DNA of 64,000 nt from Candidatus Dormiibacterota bacterium (GCA_003169845.1 PNAG01000011.1:29042-93041); one strand, 5' to 3'. Numbered from the stretch's first letter, positions 32,753 through 43,088 are shown. A program made the numbers and translations. The notes: generated from the sequence alone by a model not told the origin.

Positions 32753-35700
32753 ATGACTGTGGTGCAAGTGATCAGCAACGCCGGCCTGCGCCGGCTGTCA
32801 AAAGCGCTCGGATTCGGCGTGTTCGCAGCCGCGTGCGTCATCGTGCTCGGCCAGCATCAGGCTTTGCCGGTTGGCGCCGCCGGGCCCACCCCTGAATGTG
32901 GAACCCTGGCGAGCTCCGCCACCTGGAATGCCGCCGGAAGCCCGTATCAGATTTGCTCCTCCACCGGCGTGACGGTCCCATCTGGAATCACGGTCACCCT
33001 CGATGGGTCGGGCGGTCCGGTCCAGGTGCAGGCAGTGGGTTATCAAGGTCTGCAGGTCACAGGCGGCACCATCACGACGGCTGGCACTTCAGCGGCCAAC
33101 AACGTTATCTTCAGCGGCCCCAACACGAACCCAGGCTCGTGGGCAGGCCTGAACTTCCAGTCAGGTAGCACTGCGAATCTGAACAACGTTCGCGTCAGCT
33201 CTGGAAGCTACGGCATCAATGCCAGCAGTGCAGCAGGCGTCACCCTCGCCAACGTCACGATCGATCACAGCCTTAACGACGGGGTTTACTCCAGCACCGG
33301 GCCGTTGACCGTCTCCATCAGCACGATTACCAACTCCGGTGGCAATGCGATCTGGCAGAACAGCGGCTCCCTGACCGTGACCGGAACCAACATCAATACG
33401 GCGGCGACGGCTGGCATCTACTTCAGCGGGAACAGTGCGAACACCGTCAGCGTGACCAACAACACGATCGTCGGCGTCGGCGGCTACGGCATCTACGTTT
33501 CAAATCCGGCGGCCAACCCGTCGGTGAGCAGCAACACCATCATCGACAGCGGGCTGACTGGCAACGCGGCGCCGGCCATCGACCTGCCCAACTACACGGG
33601 CGACCTGATGGGCGCGGTGGGCGGCAACCACGGCTTCGGCAACGGGATGGACGCCATCGCCTTCTCGGGCACGGTGACCACCAACCTGGTCTGGGTCTCG
33701 CCGGCCAACAGCACAGTTGACCATCCACTCGGTTATCTCGCCACCGGCACGATCAACCTGAAGTCGGGCACGACCATGACCGTGCCCCAGGGCTCGGTGG
33801 TCAAGTTCTTGAGCGGCACCCTCAACGCGGTCGGGGCCAGCATCGACGCGACCGACAGCAGCGGCGCCAACGCGCCCAAGATCTTCACCACCTTCCGCGA
33901 CCCGGCCGGCCTCACCACCTGTCCGAGCGTGTTCGTGTCTTCCAGCTGCGGCACGATCAGCTATGACTGGGGTGGCATCAGCATCACCACTGACAACGTG
34001 ACCTCGGTGCAAGGGAACGCCGCCTTCACCAACGCCAGCATCCGCAACAGCTACAGCGACGCCATCTACATCAGCAGCGGCGCCACCACCAACCCGGCCC
34101 TCGTCGCCGGCTTTGGGCTGGTGCTGAACAACACCACGCTCGACCACAACAACAGCGACGCGATCTCCGCCTCGTCCACGCCGGTCTCGGTGACCGGAGG
34201 CACCATCAGCAACACCGGGGGCAACGGCATCACCGCGAGCCAGGGCAGCCTGACTGTGAGCGGCGCCGCCATCACCAACGCGACCGGTGACGGCATCTAC
34301 TTCTATGACAGCAGCACGACCAAAACGGCGATCCTGACCAACAACACTGTCAGCGGCGCCGGCAGCTACGGCATCTATGCGTACGGCGGGAAGGTCAATC
34401 CCATCGTGAGCGGCAACACGATCACCAATAGCGGGCTGACGGGCAACGCGGCGCCGGCCATCGACCTCTCCAACTACACGGGAGACGTGGCCGGCTCGCT
34501 GGTTGGCAACCAGGGTTCTGGCAACGGGATGGACGCGCTTGTCTTCTCCGGCACGGTGACCAACAGCTTTACCTGGCTCTCGCCGACCAACAGTGGCGCC
34601 AACCACCCTCTCGGCTACCTCGCGGGCGGCAGCATCAACCTCGTCACGGGCAAGACCATGACCGTGCCCCAGGGCTCGGTGGTCAAGTTCTCGAGCGGCT
34701 CTTTGAACTTGAACGGGGCCATCCTCGACGCGACCGACACCAGCGGCGTCAACGCACCCAAGATCTTCACGAGCTTCCGCGACCCGGCCGGCCTCATCAC
34801 CTGTCCGAGCGTCTTCGTGTCTAGTACCTGCGGCGTGCCGACCAACGACTGGGGCGGCATCAGCATCACCCAGGACAACGTGACCTCGGCGCGAGGCAGC
34901 GCCGCCCTCACCAACGCCAGCATCCACTACACCTACAGCACCGCCATCTCGATCAGCAGCGGCGCCACCACCAACCCGGCCGGTATCGCCGGCTTTGGGC
35001 TGGTGCTGAATACCACGACCTTGAGCCATCTCGGCGGTGACGGCCTCGACGGAAGCAGTACGTCGGTCTCCGTCAGCAGCTCCACGTTCGATACGATCGT
35101 CGGCAACGCCGCCTACCTCTCCGGGGGCACGAACAGCTTCGTGGGCGACATCGTCCAGAACGTCACCCAGAGCGGATTCGTCTTTCAAGGCGGCACCTCG
35201 AGCTCGGTGATAACCAGCCGGTTCACCAACGTCGGAGGCACCACGACCAGCAACTTCGCTGTGACCGCCGGCAGCCCGGTATCGCTGACTCTCGACTGCC
35301 TCAGCATTCATGCCAACGCGGGTGGCTTCAGCTCCGGATCGACCGGCAACCAGATCTCCAACAGCGACCTCTTCGGCAACACGGGGACCGGCCGTTTCGA
35401 CCTCTACGCCACGTATCCGACTCTCGCGCGCTCCAACTGGTGGGGCCAGGTCGGCGGGCCGGTGGGCGGGCAGACCGGCGGGCCGGGCGCCATCGACTCG
35501 ACGAACCCCCTGACCTCGATTACTCCGACGGTCTCCCTTTCGGAAACCAGCCTCAACACGAACGCGAACGGGTCGCTCGGTTCCGGAACCATGACGGTGA
35601 CCCTGACCTTCAACCGCAAGATGAACACGACGGTGACGCCGGTCGTGACCTACTCTCCCGGCGCCCACCCTGTGACGGCCATCCGGTCAGGGACCGGTTG

Positions 35701-37465
35701 GCAGTCCGACGGTATGACGTGGGTCGGGACGGCAACCATTGACAACAACACCACGACGGGCGCGAATACCATCAATGTCAGCGCTGGGCAAAGCTGCGTA
35801 CCCGAGCCGTCGACGAACTTGATGGCGCCGGCAACCGCCGGCTTCGGCGCCGACCCGACCGGCGTCGCGGCGGCGACCACGTCACCCGCGACCGGTGTCT
35901 TCGATACGGGCGCAACCTTGAACGGAACGGTCAATCCAAACGGCTGGACCACGAACGGTTACTTCCGGCTCGGCACCACGAGCGGAACGTACACGACCAC
36001 GACTTCTATCCAGGCCATGGGCAGCGGCACGACAGCGGCGCCGATCACAGTTGCGGCGACGGGTCTGACCCCGTTCACGACCTACTACTTCACGACGGTG
36101 GCGGTTACCAGCAACGGCTTGAGCTACGGCACGGAGCAGACCTTCGTCACGCCCTCGATCCTGCACTTCCCCGCGCTCATGAACAATGCATACGGCGGCT
36201 ACACGACGACCGTCTACCTTCAGAACAAGAGCGGCGCGGCGCTGGCGCCAGGCGCGATCACCATCACGTATTACGACACGGCGGGAGCGCAGCTGGGCAC
36301 GGGCGATTCGAGCCCGGCGCTCGCCAACGGCGCTGTCTGGAGCGTGCGACAGGACAACGGGCATAGCTTTGTCCCGGGCGGGGCCGGCTCCGGGCGTGTG
36401 AACACGTCGGTTCCCGTGGTCGCCTTCGTCAACCAGGAGATCGCCGGCCAGGACGGCAGCAGCTACAGCGCCTTGCCGGATCCGGCCACTGGCGCCACCG
36501 TGTTTGCACCTGCGGTGATGTACCAGGCGTACGGCGGGTACACAACCGGCTTCGGGATCACCAACACCGGCTCCGCGACCACGACAGTCACTGTGACGTA
36601 TCGCAATCCGGACGGTTCCGCGGTCGCGACCACGCGGACCCAGAGCCTGGCGCCCAACGCGTATTGGGGTCTCTACCAGGGTGAAACAGGCACGCCGCTG
36701 TCCGTGGGTTTCCACGGCACGGCCACCATCACCTCATCTCCTGCGCAGAACCTGGCCGTGATCGTCAACGAGGTGGGCCCCGGTGGCTTCCTCACGTACA
36801 GCGCGACGAACACCGGCGCGACCACCCTTTACGCCCCAGTCGTTTTCAACAACGCGTATGGCGGTTACTTCACAGGAATGGGGATCCAGAACGTCAGCAG
36901 CTCGACCGCCAACGTGACCATCAACTATGCAGGCGGAGCGGCGACATACAGCGAGACATTCACGGTGGCGCCCCACGGGTTCGCGGGAATCTATAACGGA
37001 CCAGGCAACGGGGCCGGGCTGCCGGACGGTTTCGCCGGCAGTGCCGTGATCACCAGCGACCAGCCCCTGGTGGCCATCGTCAACGAAGTGATCAGAAGCC
37101 AGGGCACGAGTTACAACATGATCGCGGCCGGCATCCCCACGGTGCATATGCCCCTGGTCGAAAACTCCGTCAACGGGTTCAGCACCGGGTTCGGCGTTGA
37201 GAACGTCGGCACCGGGTCAGCCACCGTGTCGATCGTGTACTACGACTCCGTGACCGGCGTGCAGGTCGGAACCGGTCCCACGCTCACCCTTGCTCCAGGC
37301 GCGTTCGCCGGCGTCTACCAGGGGCCCGGCGGCGACGGCGGCATCGCGGCCGGAAATACCGCGACGGCCACCATGACCGTCACCAATGCCAGCAACGGCG
37401 GCAAGCTGGCGGTCATCGTCAACCAGCAGAGCGGCACGAGCTTCATGAGCTACAGCGGGCAATAA
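32753..37465 (+). CDS. Giant secreted beta-helix protein with the C-terminal four-repeat module
   Basis: A 1570-residue secreted protein. Residues ~1-45 are a signal peptide (FGVFAAACVIVLGQHQALPVGAA). Residues ~50-930 are right-handed parallel beta-helix, rich in N, T, S and G, with ladders such as SGNTITNSGLTGNAAPAIDL; a 294-residue segment is present twice (see the repeat entries). Residues ~940-1130 hold a Big/Ig-like and an FN3-like domain (GATLNGTVNPNGWTTNGYF). Residues ~1136-1570 (36158-37465) are the shared module: FPALMNNAYGGYTTTVYLQN opens repeat 1, and the last repeat ends FMSYSGQ. Unlike most members its last repeat has VIVNQQ in place of VICNES. ATG 32753 follows GAGGGGATTG; the frame is open further upstream without a signal peptide. 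The next family member starts seven bases after the stop. Confidence 0.8.
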   Translation: MTVVQVISNAGLRRLSKALGFGVFAAACVIVLGQHQALPVGAAGPTPECGTLASSATWNAAGSPYQICSSTGVTVPSGITVTLDGSGGPVQVQAVGYQGLQVTGGTITTAGTSAANNVIFSGPNTNPGSWAGLNFQSGSTANLNNVRVSSGSYGINASSAAGVTLANVTIDHSLNDGVYSSTGPLTVSISTITNSGGNAIWQNSGSLTVTGTNINTAATAGIYFSGNSANTVSVTNNTIVGVGGYGIYVSNPAANPSVSSNTIIDSGLTGNAAPAIDLPNYTGDLMGAVGGNHGFGNGMDAIAFSGTVTTNLVWVSPANSTVDHPLGYLATGTINLKSGTTMTVPQGSVVKFLSGTLNAVGASIDATDSSGANAPKIFTTFRDPAGLTTCPSVFVSSSCGTISYDWGGISITTDNVTSVQGNAAFTNASIRNSYSDAIYISSGATTNPALVAGFGLVLNNTTLDHNNSDAISASSTPVSVTGGTISNTGGNGITASQGSLTVSGAAITNATGDGIYFYDSSTTKTAILTNNTVSGAGSYGIYAYGGKVNPIVSGNTITNSGLTGNAAPAIDLSNYTGDVAGSLVGNQGSGNGMDALVFSGTVTNSFTWLSPTNSGANHPLGYLAGGSINLVTGKTMTVPQGSVVKFSSGSLNLNGAILDATDTSGVNAPKIFTSFRDPAGLITCPSVFVSSTCGVPTNDWGGISITQDNVTSARGSAALTNASIHYTYSTAISISSGATTNPAGIAGFGLVLNTTTLSHLGGDGLDGSSTSVSVSSSTFDTIVGNAAYLSGGTNSFVGDIVQNVTQSGFVFQGGTSSSVITSRFTNVGGTTTSNFAVTAGSPVSLTLDCLSIHANAGGFSSGSTGNQISNSDLFGNTGTGRFDLYATYPTLARSNWWGQVGGPVGGQTGGPGAIDSTNPLTSITPTVSLSETSLNTNANGSLGSGTMTVTLTFNRKMNTTVTPVVTYSPGAHPVTAIRSGTGWQSDGMTWVGTATIDNNTTTGANTINVSAGQSCVPEPSTNLMAPATAGFGADPTGVAAATTSPATGVFDTGATLNGTVNPNGWTTNGYFRLGTTSGTYTTTTSIQAMGSGTTAAPITVAATGLTPFTTYYFTTVAVTSNGLSYGTEQTFVTPSILHFPALMNNAYGGYTTTVYLQNKSGAALAPGAITITYYDTAGAQLGTGDSSPALANGAVWSVRQDNGHSFVPGGAGSGRVNTSVPVVAFVNQEIAGQDGSSYSALPDPATGATVFAPAVMYQAYGGYTTGFGITNTGSATTTVTVTYRNPDGSAVATTRTQSLAPNAYWGLYQGETGTPLSVGFHGTATITSSPAQNLAVIVNEVGPGGFLTYSATNTGATTLYAPVVFNNAYGGYFTGMGIQNVSSSTANVTINYAGGAATYSETFTVAPHGFAGIYNGPGNGAGLPDGFAGSAVITSDQPLVAIVNEVIRSQGTSYNMIAAGIPTVHMPLVENSVNGFSTGFGVENVGTGSATVSIVYYDSVTGVQVGTGPTLTLAPGAFAGVYQGPGGDGGIAAGNTATATMTVTNASNGGKLAVIVNQQSGTSFMSYSGQ
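33540..34140 (+). repeat. Internal repeat unit 1 of the beta-helix gene
   Basis: This segment recurs 882 bases downstream (34422-35022), for example GGCTTTGGGCTGGTGCTGAA at 34109 and 34991. Similarity at lower level extends to about 33240 upstream. 882 is 294 codons, so the duplication keeps frame. Confidence 0.8.
34422..35022 (+). repeat. Internal repeat unit 2 of the beta-helix gene
   Basis: The second copy of the 882-base-period unit, with the landmark GCGGGCTGAC at 34431 matching 33549. Confidence 0.8.
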
Positions 37466-37472
37466 AAGGAAC

Positions 37473-40289
37473 ATGAGCCGGCGATCGCGATTGTCGTCGA
37501 AGATCGTCCGGGTGGTTGTCGGGGCCGTGCTCCTGGTCGGAGTGGCGGTCCCGGCAACCCAGGCCAGGCTGGTCCAACCGGTGCTCGCCAACGTAAGCAC
37601 GGGCTGGACGATGTACCACTACGACAACGCCCACACGGGAAACGACGTAGGCGAGCCTGCGATGACAACCCTGCAGGGGTCGCCGATCCTGTCATCCGCG
37701 CTCGATGAGAATGTCCAGGCAGAGCCGCTCATCTATTCCGGCCTCGTCTTCGCGGCGACCGAAAACAACACCATTTACGCCTTCAACGAGTCGAGCGCCA
37801 CGCTGGCGCTGGTCTGGAAGCGCAACCTGGCGCCGCAGGTTCGCTACAACCCGTACCCGGCCCCGTTCTTTTGCGAAGGGAGCCACCTCGGCCTCACTGG
37901 TGTCGGCATCACGGGCACGCCTGTGATCGACCCGGTCGCCAAGGTCCTCTACGCAGTGGGCCTCACTCCTGACCTCGCGCAGCCGAGCGGAATGAAGTAC
38001 CAGCTGTACCGGGTGCGCATCCTCGACGGGAGCCTTCTCGGACCACCTGTCGATCTCGTTTTCCCTGATATCGATCCAAGGTCGGCCGGCCAGCGCAGCG
38101 CACTCAGCTTCGCGAACGGCAACGTGTACGTCTCGTTCGGGGGTCGGGCTGGAGACTGCAATCCGTATCACCCCATCGTCATCAGCGTGCCCGCCGCTGG
38201 CGGTTCGCCGACCGAGTGGGACGGCCAGAACCCAGCGTTTGGGCCTCCGTGCAGTACCAGCAGCTGCCAGGAGGCCGGAATCTGGGCCTCCGGTGGCATG
38301 GCCGTCGACGGCTCGGGCAACATCTTCCTGGCCACGGGCAACGGTCCGACGAACTGGAACTGCGCCCTCGGCTGGGACCAAGGCGACGCGGTGATCAAGC
38401 TTTCGCCCACGCTGCAGGAGCTCGACCATTTCGCACCGAGCACGTGGTGCACGATGCACCAGACGGACCAGGACATGGGGTCCATCGGTCCGATTCTGCT
38501 TTCCAACAACACGCTGTTCCAGTCGGCCAAGACGGGCCAGGGATGGATCCTCAGCACGACCAACCTCGGCAACACGATCAACGGATCCGTTGGAACTCAC
38601 ATCGCCGGCTGCCCGACTGCCGATGCCGCGTTCGGAAGCTCGGCATGGGATGGAACGAAGATCTACGTCCCGTGCGACGGGTATGGAGTTGTCGGCCTCA
38701 ACGCAGACACCGTCAACAAGACGTTCACGGAAGCATGGGTCACGCCGGGCGGCTACTCCCCTGGACCGCCGATCGTGGCGGGTGGATACGTTTGGGCGAC
38801 TGACCAGGGCGGAGGCACCCTGCACCGCATCAACCCGGCTGATGGAACTGAGACCACGTTCGCGATGGGAAGCGCGGCGCGCTTCAACACGCCGGCCGCC
38901 GACAGCGGCCGCATCTTCGTGGCGCAGAACAGCCCATCCGCGATTCGAGAGCTCAACTTCGGCACTGTCACCCCGCCTTCGCCTCCACTTCCGGTGCTGC
39001 GTGCGGCGCTTCCCGCGATGGCGAACCAGGCTTACGGCGGCTACACCACCTCGGCACTCATCCAGAACGCCGGTAGCGCGCCGGCACGAGTCGTCGTTCT
39101 CTATTTCGACCAGGCCGGCTTCGCGGTGGGCACCGGCGACGTCAACGCATCGTTGCCGGTAAACGCCACCTGGACGGTGAGGCAGGACAGCGGCAGCTCG
39201 TTCAGCGCCGGCGGTGCCGGCTCTGCGCTCATTTACAGCGACCAGCCGCTGGCTGCTTTTGTCAACGAGTCGGCCCCCGGTGGAGCCGATCAGAGCGGCT
39301 ACTCGGCGGTTCAGCTGCCCGGCGGTGCGGGGACGTCTCTCTTCGCGCCGGCTATCGCGAATGGTGCTTACGGCGGATACACCACCGGCATCGGATTGAT
39401 CAACCTGAGCTCCAGCGCGACGAACCTCACGGTGACCTATCGCGACAGCTCAGGCGCCCTCATCAAAACTCAGACGGTACCCAACCTGGCCGGCAACGCC
39501 TACGCCAGCCTGTACAGCGGCGACGCGGTGCTCGCTTTGCCGGCCGGATTCGCCGGCACGGCCACGATTGCGAGCTCGGCTGGCACGGTCGCCGCGATCG
39601 TCAACGAGACCGGGCCCGGCGGACAGTTCAGCTCCTACGACGCAGTCTCCGCGGGCGGCGCGAACCTCTACTCGCCTGTCGCGCTGAACAATTCAAACGG
39701 CGGCTACTACACCGGCATGGGAATCCAGAACACTACGGGCACCGCGGGCACGGTGACGATCAACTACTACGACACCACCGGTGCTGCAACGACGACGACC
39801 CATCCGATACCGGCCAACGGTTACCTCGGGGTGTACCAGGGGACTGACATCGCGATAGCAGGCGCGTACACGGCCAAGCTCACGAGCACCGTTGCGGTCG
39901 CGGCGATCGTGAACGAGGTAGCGCCATCGGCCACCAGCGCTAAACAGTCGAGCGCGTTCAACACGTTTGCGTCGGGCAGCGCGGCCCTTCACCTGCCGCT
40001 GGTCGAGAACGCGGGGTCTGATGGATGGAGCACCGGCGAAGGGATCATGAACGCGGGCACGGCGGCGGCCACTGTGACGGTGACCTACTACGACACCGCC
40101 ACGGGCGCCCAGGTCGGCTCGCCGCAGAGCAATCTGCTCCAACCGAACGCCTTTTGGGGCTTGTTCCAGCCGGCCGGAGGCCTGGCGGCGGGTATCCGCG
40201 CGACCGCCGTGGTCACGACCTCAGGCCAGGTCGCGGTGATCTGCAACGAAAGCAATGCCTCCACGTTCATGAGCTACTTGGGTGAGTAA
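37473..40289 (+). CDS. Secreted PQQ-type beta-propeller protein with the four-repeat module
   Basis: A 938-residue secreted protein, second in an operon with the beta-helix protein (AAAGGA before ATG 37473). Residues 1-~35 form a signal peptide (IVRVVVGAVLLVGVAVPATQA). Residues ~45-500 are a propeller of the PQQ/quinoprotein-dehydrogenase type: WTMYHYDNAHTGNDVG, NTIYAFNESSATLALVWKRNL, GNIFLATGNGPTNW, GGYVWATDQGGGTLHRINPADG. Several Cys (CEGSH, PCSTSSCQ, CTMHQ) suggest disulfides. The Trp-docking residues of true dehydrogenases are not clear, so it is more likely structural or binding. Residues ~511-938 are the shared module (LPAMANQAYGGYTT...), ending VICNESNASTFMSYLGE, the only copy ending in Glu. 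Confidence 0.82.
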   Translation: MSRRSRLSSKIVRVVVGAVLLVGVAVPATQARLVQPVLANVSTGWTMYHYDNAHTGNDVGEPAMTTLQGSPILSSALDENVQAEPLIYSGLVFAATENNTIYAFNESSATLALVWKRNLAPQVRYNPYPAPFFCEGSHLGLTGVGITGTPVIDPVAKVLYAVGLTPDLAQPSGMKYQLYRVRILDGSLLGPPVDLVFPDIDPRSAGQRSALSFANGNVYVSFGGRAGDCNPYHPIVISVPAAGGSPTEWDGQNPAFGPPCSTSSCQEAGIWASGGMAVDGSGNIFLATGNGPTNWNCALGWDQGDAVIKLSPTLQELDHFAPSTWCTMHQTDQDMGSIGPILLSNNTLFQSAKTGQGWILSTTNLGNTINGSVGTHIAGCPTADAAFGSSAWDGTKIYVPCDGYGVVGLNADTVNKTFTEAWVTPGGYSPGPPIVAGGYVWATDQGGGTLHRINPADGTETTFAMGSAARFNTPAADSGRIFVAQNSPSAIRELNFGTVTPPSPPLPVLRAALPAMANQAYGGYTTSALIQNAGSAPARVVVLYFDQAGFAVGTGDVNASLPVNATWTVRQDSGSSFSAGGAGSALIYSDQPLAAFVNESAPGGADQSGYSAVQLPGGAGTSLFAPAIANGAYGGYTTGIGLINLSSSATNLTVTYRDSSGALIKTQTVPNLAGNAYASLYSGDAVLALPAGFAGTATIASSAGTVAAIVNETGPGGQFSSYDAVSAGGANLYSPVALNNSNGGYYTGMGIQNTTGTAGTVTINYYDTTGAATTTTHPIPANGYLGVYQGTDIAIAGAYTAKLTSTVAVAAIVNEVAPSATSAKQSSAFNTFASGSAALHLPLVENAGSDGWSTGEGIMNAGTAAATVTVTYYDTATGAQVGSPQSNLLQPNAFWGLFQPAGGLAAGIRATAVVTTSGQVAVICNESNASTFMSYLGE

Positions 40290-40314
40290 CTGATCTAAGT
40301 CCATGGCGCTCGCC

Positions 40315-40797
40315 TCAGGCGGCCTGGAACACGAGCTGGAAGTCAGCCTCCACGAGCTCGCGACGCTCGACCCTCACCGTTTGTGGGGCCCCTAACAAAG
40401 CCAGGCTCTGCGGCTGAACAACTCGCACCGTGTAGGTGCCAGCCGTGACGCGGGCCGAATAGTGGCCGCTGGCGTCGGTGATCACGCTCGTCACGCTTCG
40501 GCTGCCGGCGTCCAGCTCAACCTGCGCGCCGGCAACGGGCCGGAAAATGCACGGTCGGGGAGGGCCCAGCGGCGGGGGGCCGCCACACGCGAGGAGCTGC
40601 ACGGTGCCCACCACAGTGCCGGTCTTGCCTATCGCCTTTGCGTGCTCCGAACCGTGTTGACCCTGGTACGTGAGGTCGTTGACGAAACTCGCCATCGCAA
40701 CGCTGGGAAGGGCAACCATCGAGCCCACCACGATGGAACCCGCCGCAGCCAACGGCAAAGCGTGGCGGCGGAGATTGAGTGGCAAGCTACTGGCCAA
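40315..40797 (-). CDS. Small secreted protein with a carboxypeptidase-regulatory-like domain
   Basis: A 160-residue protein. Signal peptide HALPLAAAGSIVVGSMVALPSVAMA, a short linker (YQGQHGSEHAKAIGK), and then a beta-sandwich of the carboxypeptidase-regulatory/Cna-B type: VVGTVQLLACGG, PVAGAQVELDAGSRSVTSVITDASGHYSARVTAGTYTVRVVQP. Two Cys flank a proline-rich loop (CGGPPPLGPPRPC), a probable disulfide. It is last in a minus-strand operon; TTG 40797 overlaps the end of the upstream module gene. TTG 40785 is an alternative. Confidence 0.65.
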   Translation of the reverse strand: MASSLPLNLRRHALPLAAAGSIVVGSMVALPSVAMASFVNDLTYQGQHGSEHAKAIGKTGTVVGTVQLLACGGPPPLGPPRPCIFRPVAGAQVELDAGSRSVTSVITDASGHYSARVTAGTYTVRVVQPQSLALLGAPQTVRVERRELVEADFQLVFQAA

Positions 40798-43057
40798 CGT
40801 AGCTCATGAATGACGTGCCGTTGGACTCGTTGCAGATCACTGCTACCTGTCCGCCGCTCGTGGTCACGACCGCGCTCGCACGAACTCCGGTCGGCAGCCC
40901 GCCCGCCGGTTGATAAAGGCCCCAGAACGCGTTTGGCTGCAGGGACAGGCTCTGTGGCGTACCGACGGCCGCTCCGCTCACGGTGTCGTAATAGGTGACG
41001 GTGACAATCGTTGCCGTCGAGCCGGTGTTCATGATCCCTTCGCCGGTGCTCCAGCCGTCGCTGCCGGCGCTTTCAACCAGCGGCAGGTGCAGGGTCGCGC
41101 TGCCCGAGGCAAACGTGTTGTAGGCGGTGGACTGCTGGGCGCTGGTGGTCGAGGGCGCCACCTCGTTGACGATCGCCGCGATGGCGACCGAGGCCGTGAT
41201 CCTGGCTGTGTAAGCCCCGTCGGCGGCGATGTCGGTGCCCTGGTAGACGCCGAGGTAGCCGTTGGCCGCGATCGACGCGGTGCTCGTGGTCGCGGCGCCG
41301 TTCGAGTCGTAGTAGTTGATCGTCACGGTGCCGGCGGTGCCGGTCGTGTTCTGGATGCCCATGCCGGTGTTGTATCCGCCGTACGCGTTTCGCAGGGCGG
41401 CGGGGGCAAACAGGCTCGTGCTGCCCGACGGCACCGCGTCGTACGAGCTGAACTGGCCGCCCGGCCCTGTCTCGTTGACGACCGCGGCAAGAGCGCCCGC
41501 AGAGCTCGTTATGGTCGCCGTGCCGGCGAATCCGCTGGGCAGAGCAAGCGCGGCGTCTCCGCTGAACAAGCCCAGATACGCGCCAGCAGCGACTCCCGGT
41601 GTCGTCTGGGATTTGACGATGGATCCCGAGCCGTCGCGGTACGTAACCGTGACGTTGGCGGCCGCGGCGCTGACGTTGACCAGCCCGATCCCGGTGGTGT
41701 AGCCGCCATACGCGTTGTTCACGATCGTTGGCGCAAAGAGCGTGGTCCCGCCGCCGCTCGGAAGGCTGATGGACGTGTAGCTGGTGGCGTCGCCGCCGCC
41801 GGGCGCGAACTCATTGACGAAAGCCGCGACCGGCTGGTTCGAAAAGACCACGGCCGACCCGGCCTGGCCGGAAGAAAAACCGTGGCCGTTATCCTGGCGG
41901 ACCGTCCAGGTTGCGTTGGCGGGCAGGGACGCGATCGCGTCACCGCTTCCTACCGAGCTTCCACTGCTGCCGGAGTAGGCGATGGAAACCGCTGCTGATC
42001 CACTGCCGGCATTCTGGATCTCAGTGACGGTCGTGTAGCCGCCGTACGCCGCATCCGCCATCGCGGGCAAGACCGCGACGGCGGAGAGGATGATGATGGA
42101 ATTGCTCGGCCCGGACGGTGCACTTGAGCCCGCCGAGTTGGTGGTCACGACCGAAAACGTGTAGGTGCCGGACGGCAGTCCGGTCAGAGTGGCCGAGGTC
42201 GTGCCGGGACCCGTAGTCACCGAATAGTTGCCCGGACTGGATGTAACCGTGTAGCTGGTGATCGGGGCTCCGCCGGTGCAGACGGGCGCGCTCCAGCTGA
42301 CACGAGCAGATGAGCCTCCCGCGGTTGCCGTGACGCTTGACGGTGGATCGGGCGCTGTGAAGAGCGCCGTCGGAGCGGGCAGGGCGAACGGGCTCGCCGC
42401 ATCACCAGACTGCGTCGCAAGCGAGGCAGTTCTGAAAGGAGGCGCGTCGGACGATCGGATCAGCTCGAAGCTCGCGCTCGCCGGGCTCGGACCAAGATCC
42501 CCGTTTTGAGTATTGACGAATGTGAAGTCGGTATCGACCACGGTTCCCGAGCAGTTGCGAAAGGTGAAGACGACCTCGACGAAAGTGTCCGTGGTCGTGT
42601 TGTTGTTGGTGACGGTCCCCACGACGTGTTGGAAACCCCCGCTATCCGTGAACACGTTGGTCACCTGGGTGTTGAAGTTGTGATTCACGGGGTCCAGCGC
42701 CGGCGACACCTGAACACCTGTGATGGCGTAATGGTCGTAGCCGGCCGGGGGCGTGAAGATATCGGTAAAGCCTGAGCGCTCGCCTGGCGCAAGAACATTC
42801 AGCTCCGTAAATGTGAAATCGGTGCTCAGCAACGTGTTGCTGGAGTTGTAGAAGTTGAAGTCGATCTCGACGAACTCGGCGTTCTCGGTGCCCGAATTCT
42901 GCACCTCGCCCACGATGTGCTCAAAACCACCCGCATCGGGACCCCAGCTGCTGTTCGTTAGAACTATCACGCTGACCGATGCGCTCACTGGCGCGGGGAT
43001 CGCCAGGATCGGCGTCAACATTGCGACGATCACCAGGGCCTGTGTGCGTCTCCTCAA
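40787..43057 (-). CDS. Secreted FxLYD and FN3 protein with the four-repeat module
   Basis: A 756-residue secreted protein. TTG 43057 is chosen because AAAGGAG sits about ten bases upstream and gives MRRRTQALVIVAMLTPILAIPAPVSA, a clean signal peptide; ATG 43102 would overlap the upstream gene. Residues ~27-215 hold two FxLYD domains (FEHIVGEVQNSGTENAEFVEIDFNFYN and FQHVVGTVTNNNTTTDTFVEVVFTFRN). Residues ~235-320 form an FN3 domain (SSARVSWSAPVCTGGAPITSYTV). Residues ~325-756 are the shared module (40787-~42080), ending VICNESNGTSFMSYVGQ. It lies 31 bases after the Vgb-propeller member on the same strand. Confidence 0.82.
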   Translation of the reverse strand: MRRRTQALVIVAMLTPILAIPAPVSASVSVIVLTNSSWGPDAGGFEHIVGEVQNSGTENAEFVEIDFNFYNSSNTLLSTDFTFTELNVLAPGERSGFTDIFTPPAGYDHYAITGVQVSPALDPVNHNFNTQVTNVFTDSGGFQHVVGTVTNNNTTTDTFVEVVFTFRNCSGTVVDTDFTFVNTQNGDLGPSPASASFELIRSSDAPPFRTASLATQSGDAASPFALPAPTALFTAPDPPSSVTATAGGSSARVSWSAPVCTGGAPITSYTVTSSPGNYSVTTGPGTTSATLTGLPSGTYTFSVVTTNSAGSSAPSGPSNSIIILSAVAVLPAMADAAYGGYTTVTEIQNAGSGSAAVSIAYSGSSGSSVGSGDAIASLPANATWTVRQDNGHGFSSGQAGSAVVFSNQPVAAFVNEFAPGGGDATSYTSISLPSGGGTTLFAPTIVNNAYGGYTTGIGLVNVSAAAANVTVTYRDGSGSIVKSQTTPGVAAGAYLGLFSGDAALALPSGFAGTATITSSAGALAAVVNETGPGGQFSSYDAVPSGSTSLFAPAALRNAYGGYNTGMGIQNTTGTAGTVTINYYDSNGAATTSTASIAANGYLGVYQGTDIAADGAYTARITASVAIAAIVNEVAPSTTSAQQSTAYNTFASGSATLHLPLVESAGSDGWSTGEGIMNTGSTATIVTVTYYDTVSGAAVGTPQSLSLQPNAFWGLYQPAGGLPTGVRASAVVTTSGGQVAVICNESNGTSFMSYVGQ

Positions 43058-43088
43058 CTTTCTCTCACTCCTTTCCGCGCCTCCGAAT

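Noticed and set aside
33500-35668. A 722-codon open frame on the minus strand inside the beta-helix gene
   Set aside because: Antisense shadow of a high-GC repetitive gene. The plus strand has the signal peptide, the beta-helix pattern and the module; the minus frame is R/G/V-rich without any motif.
37473-40289. Annotation as a PQQ-dependent dehydrogenase
   Set aside because: Propeller similarity only; no clear cofactor-binding residues or cytochrome domain.
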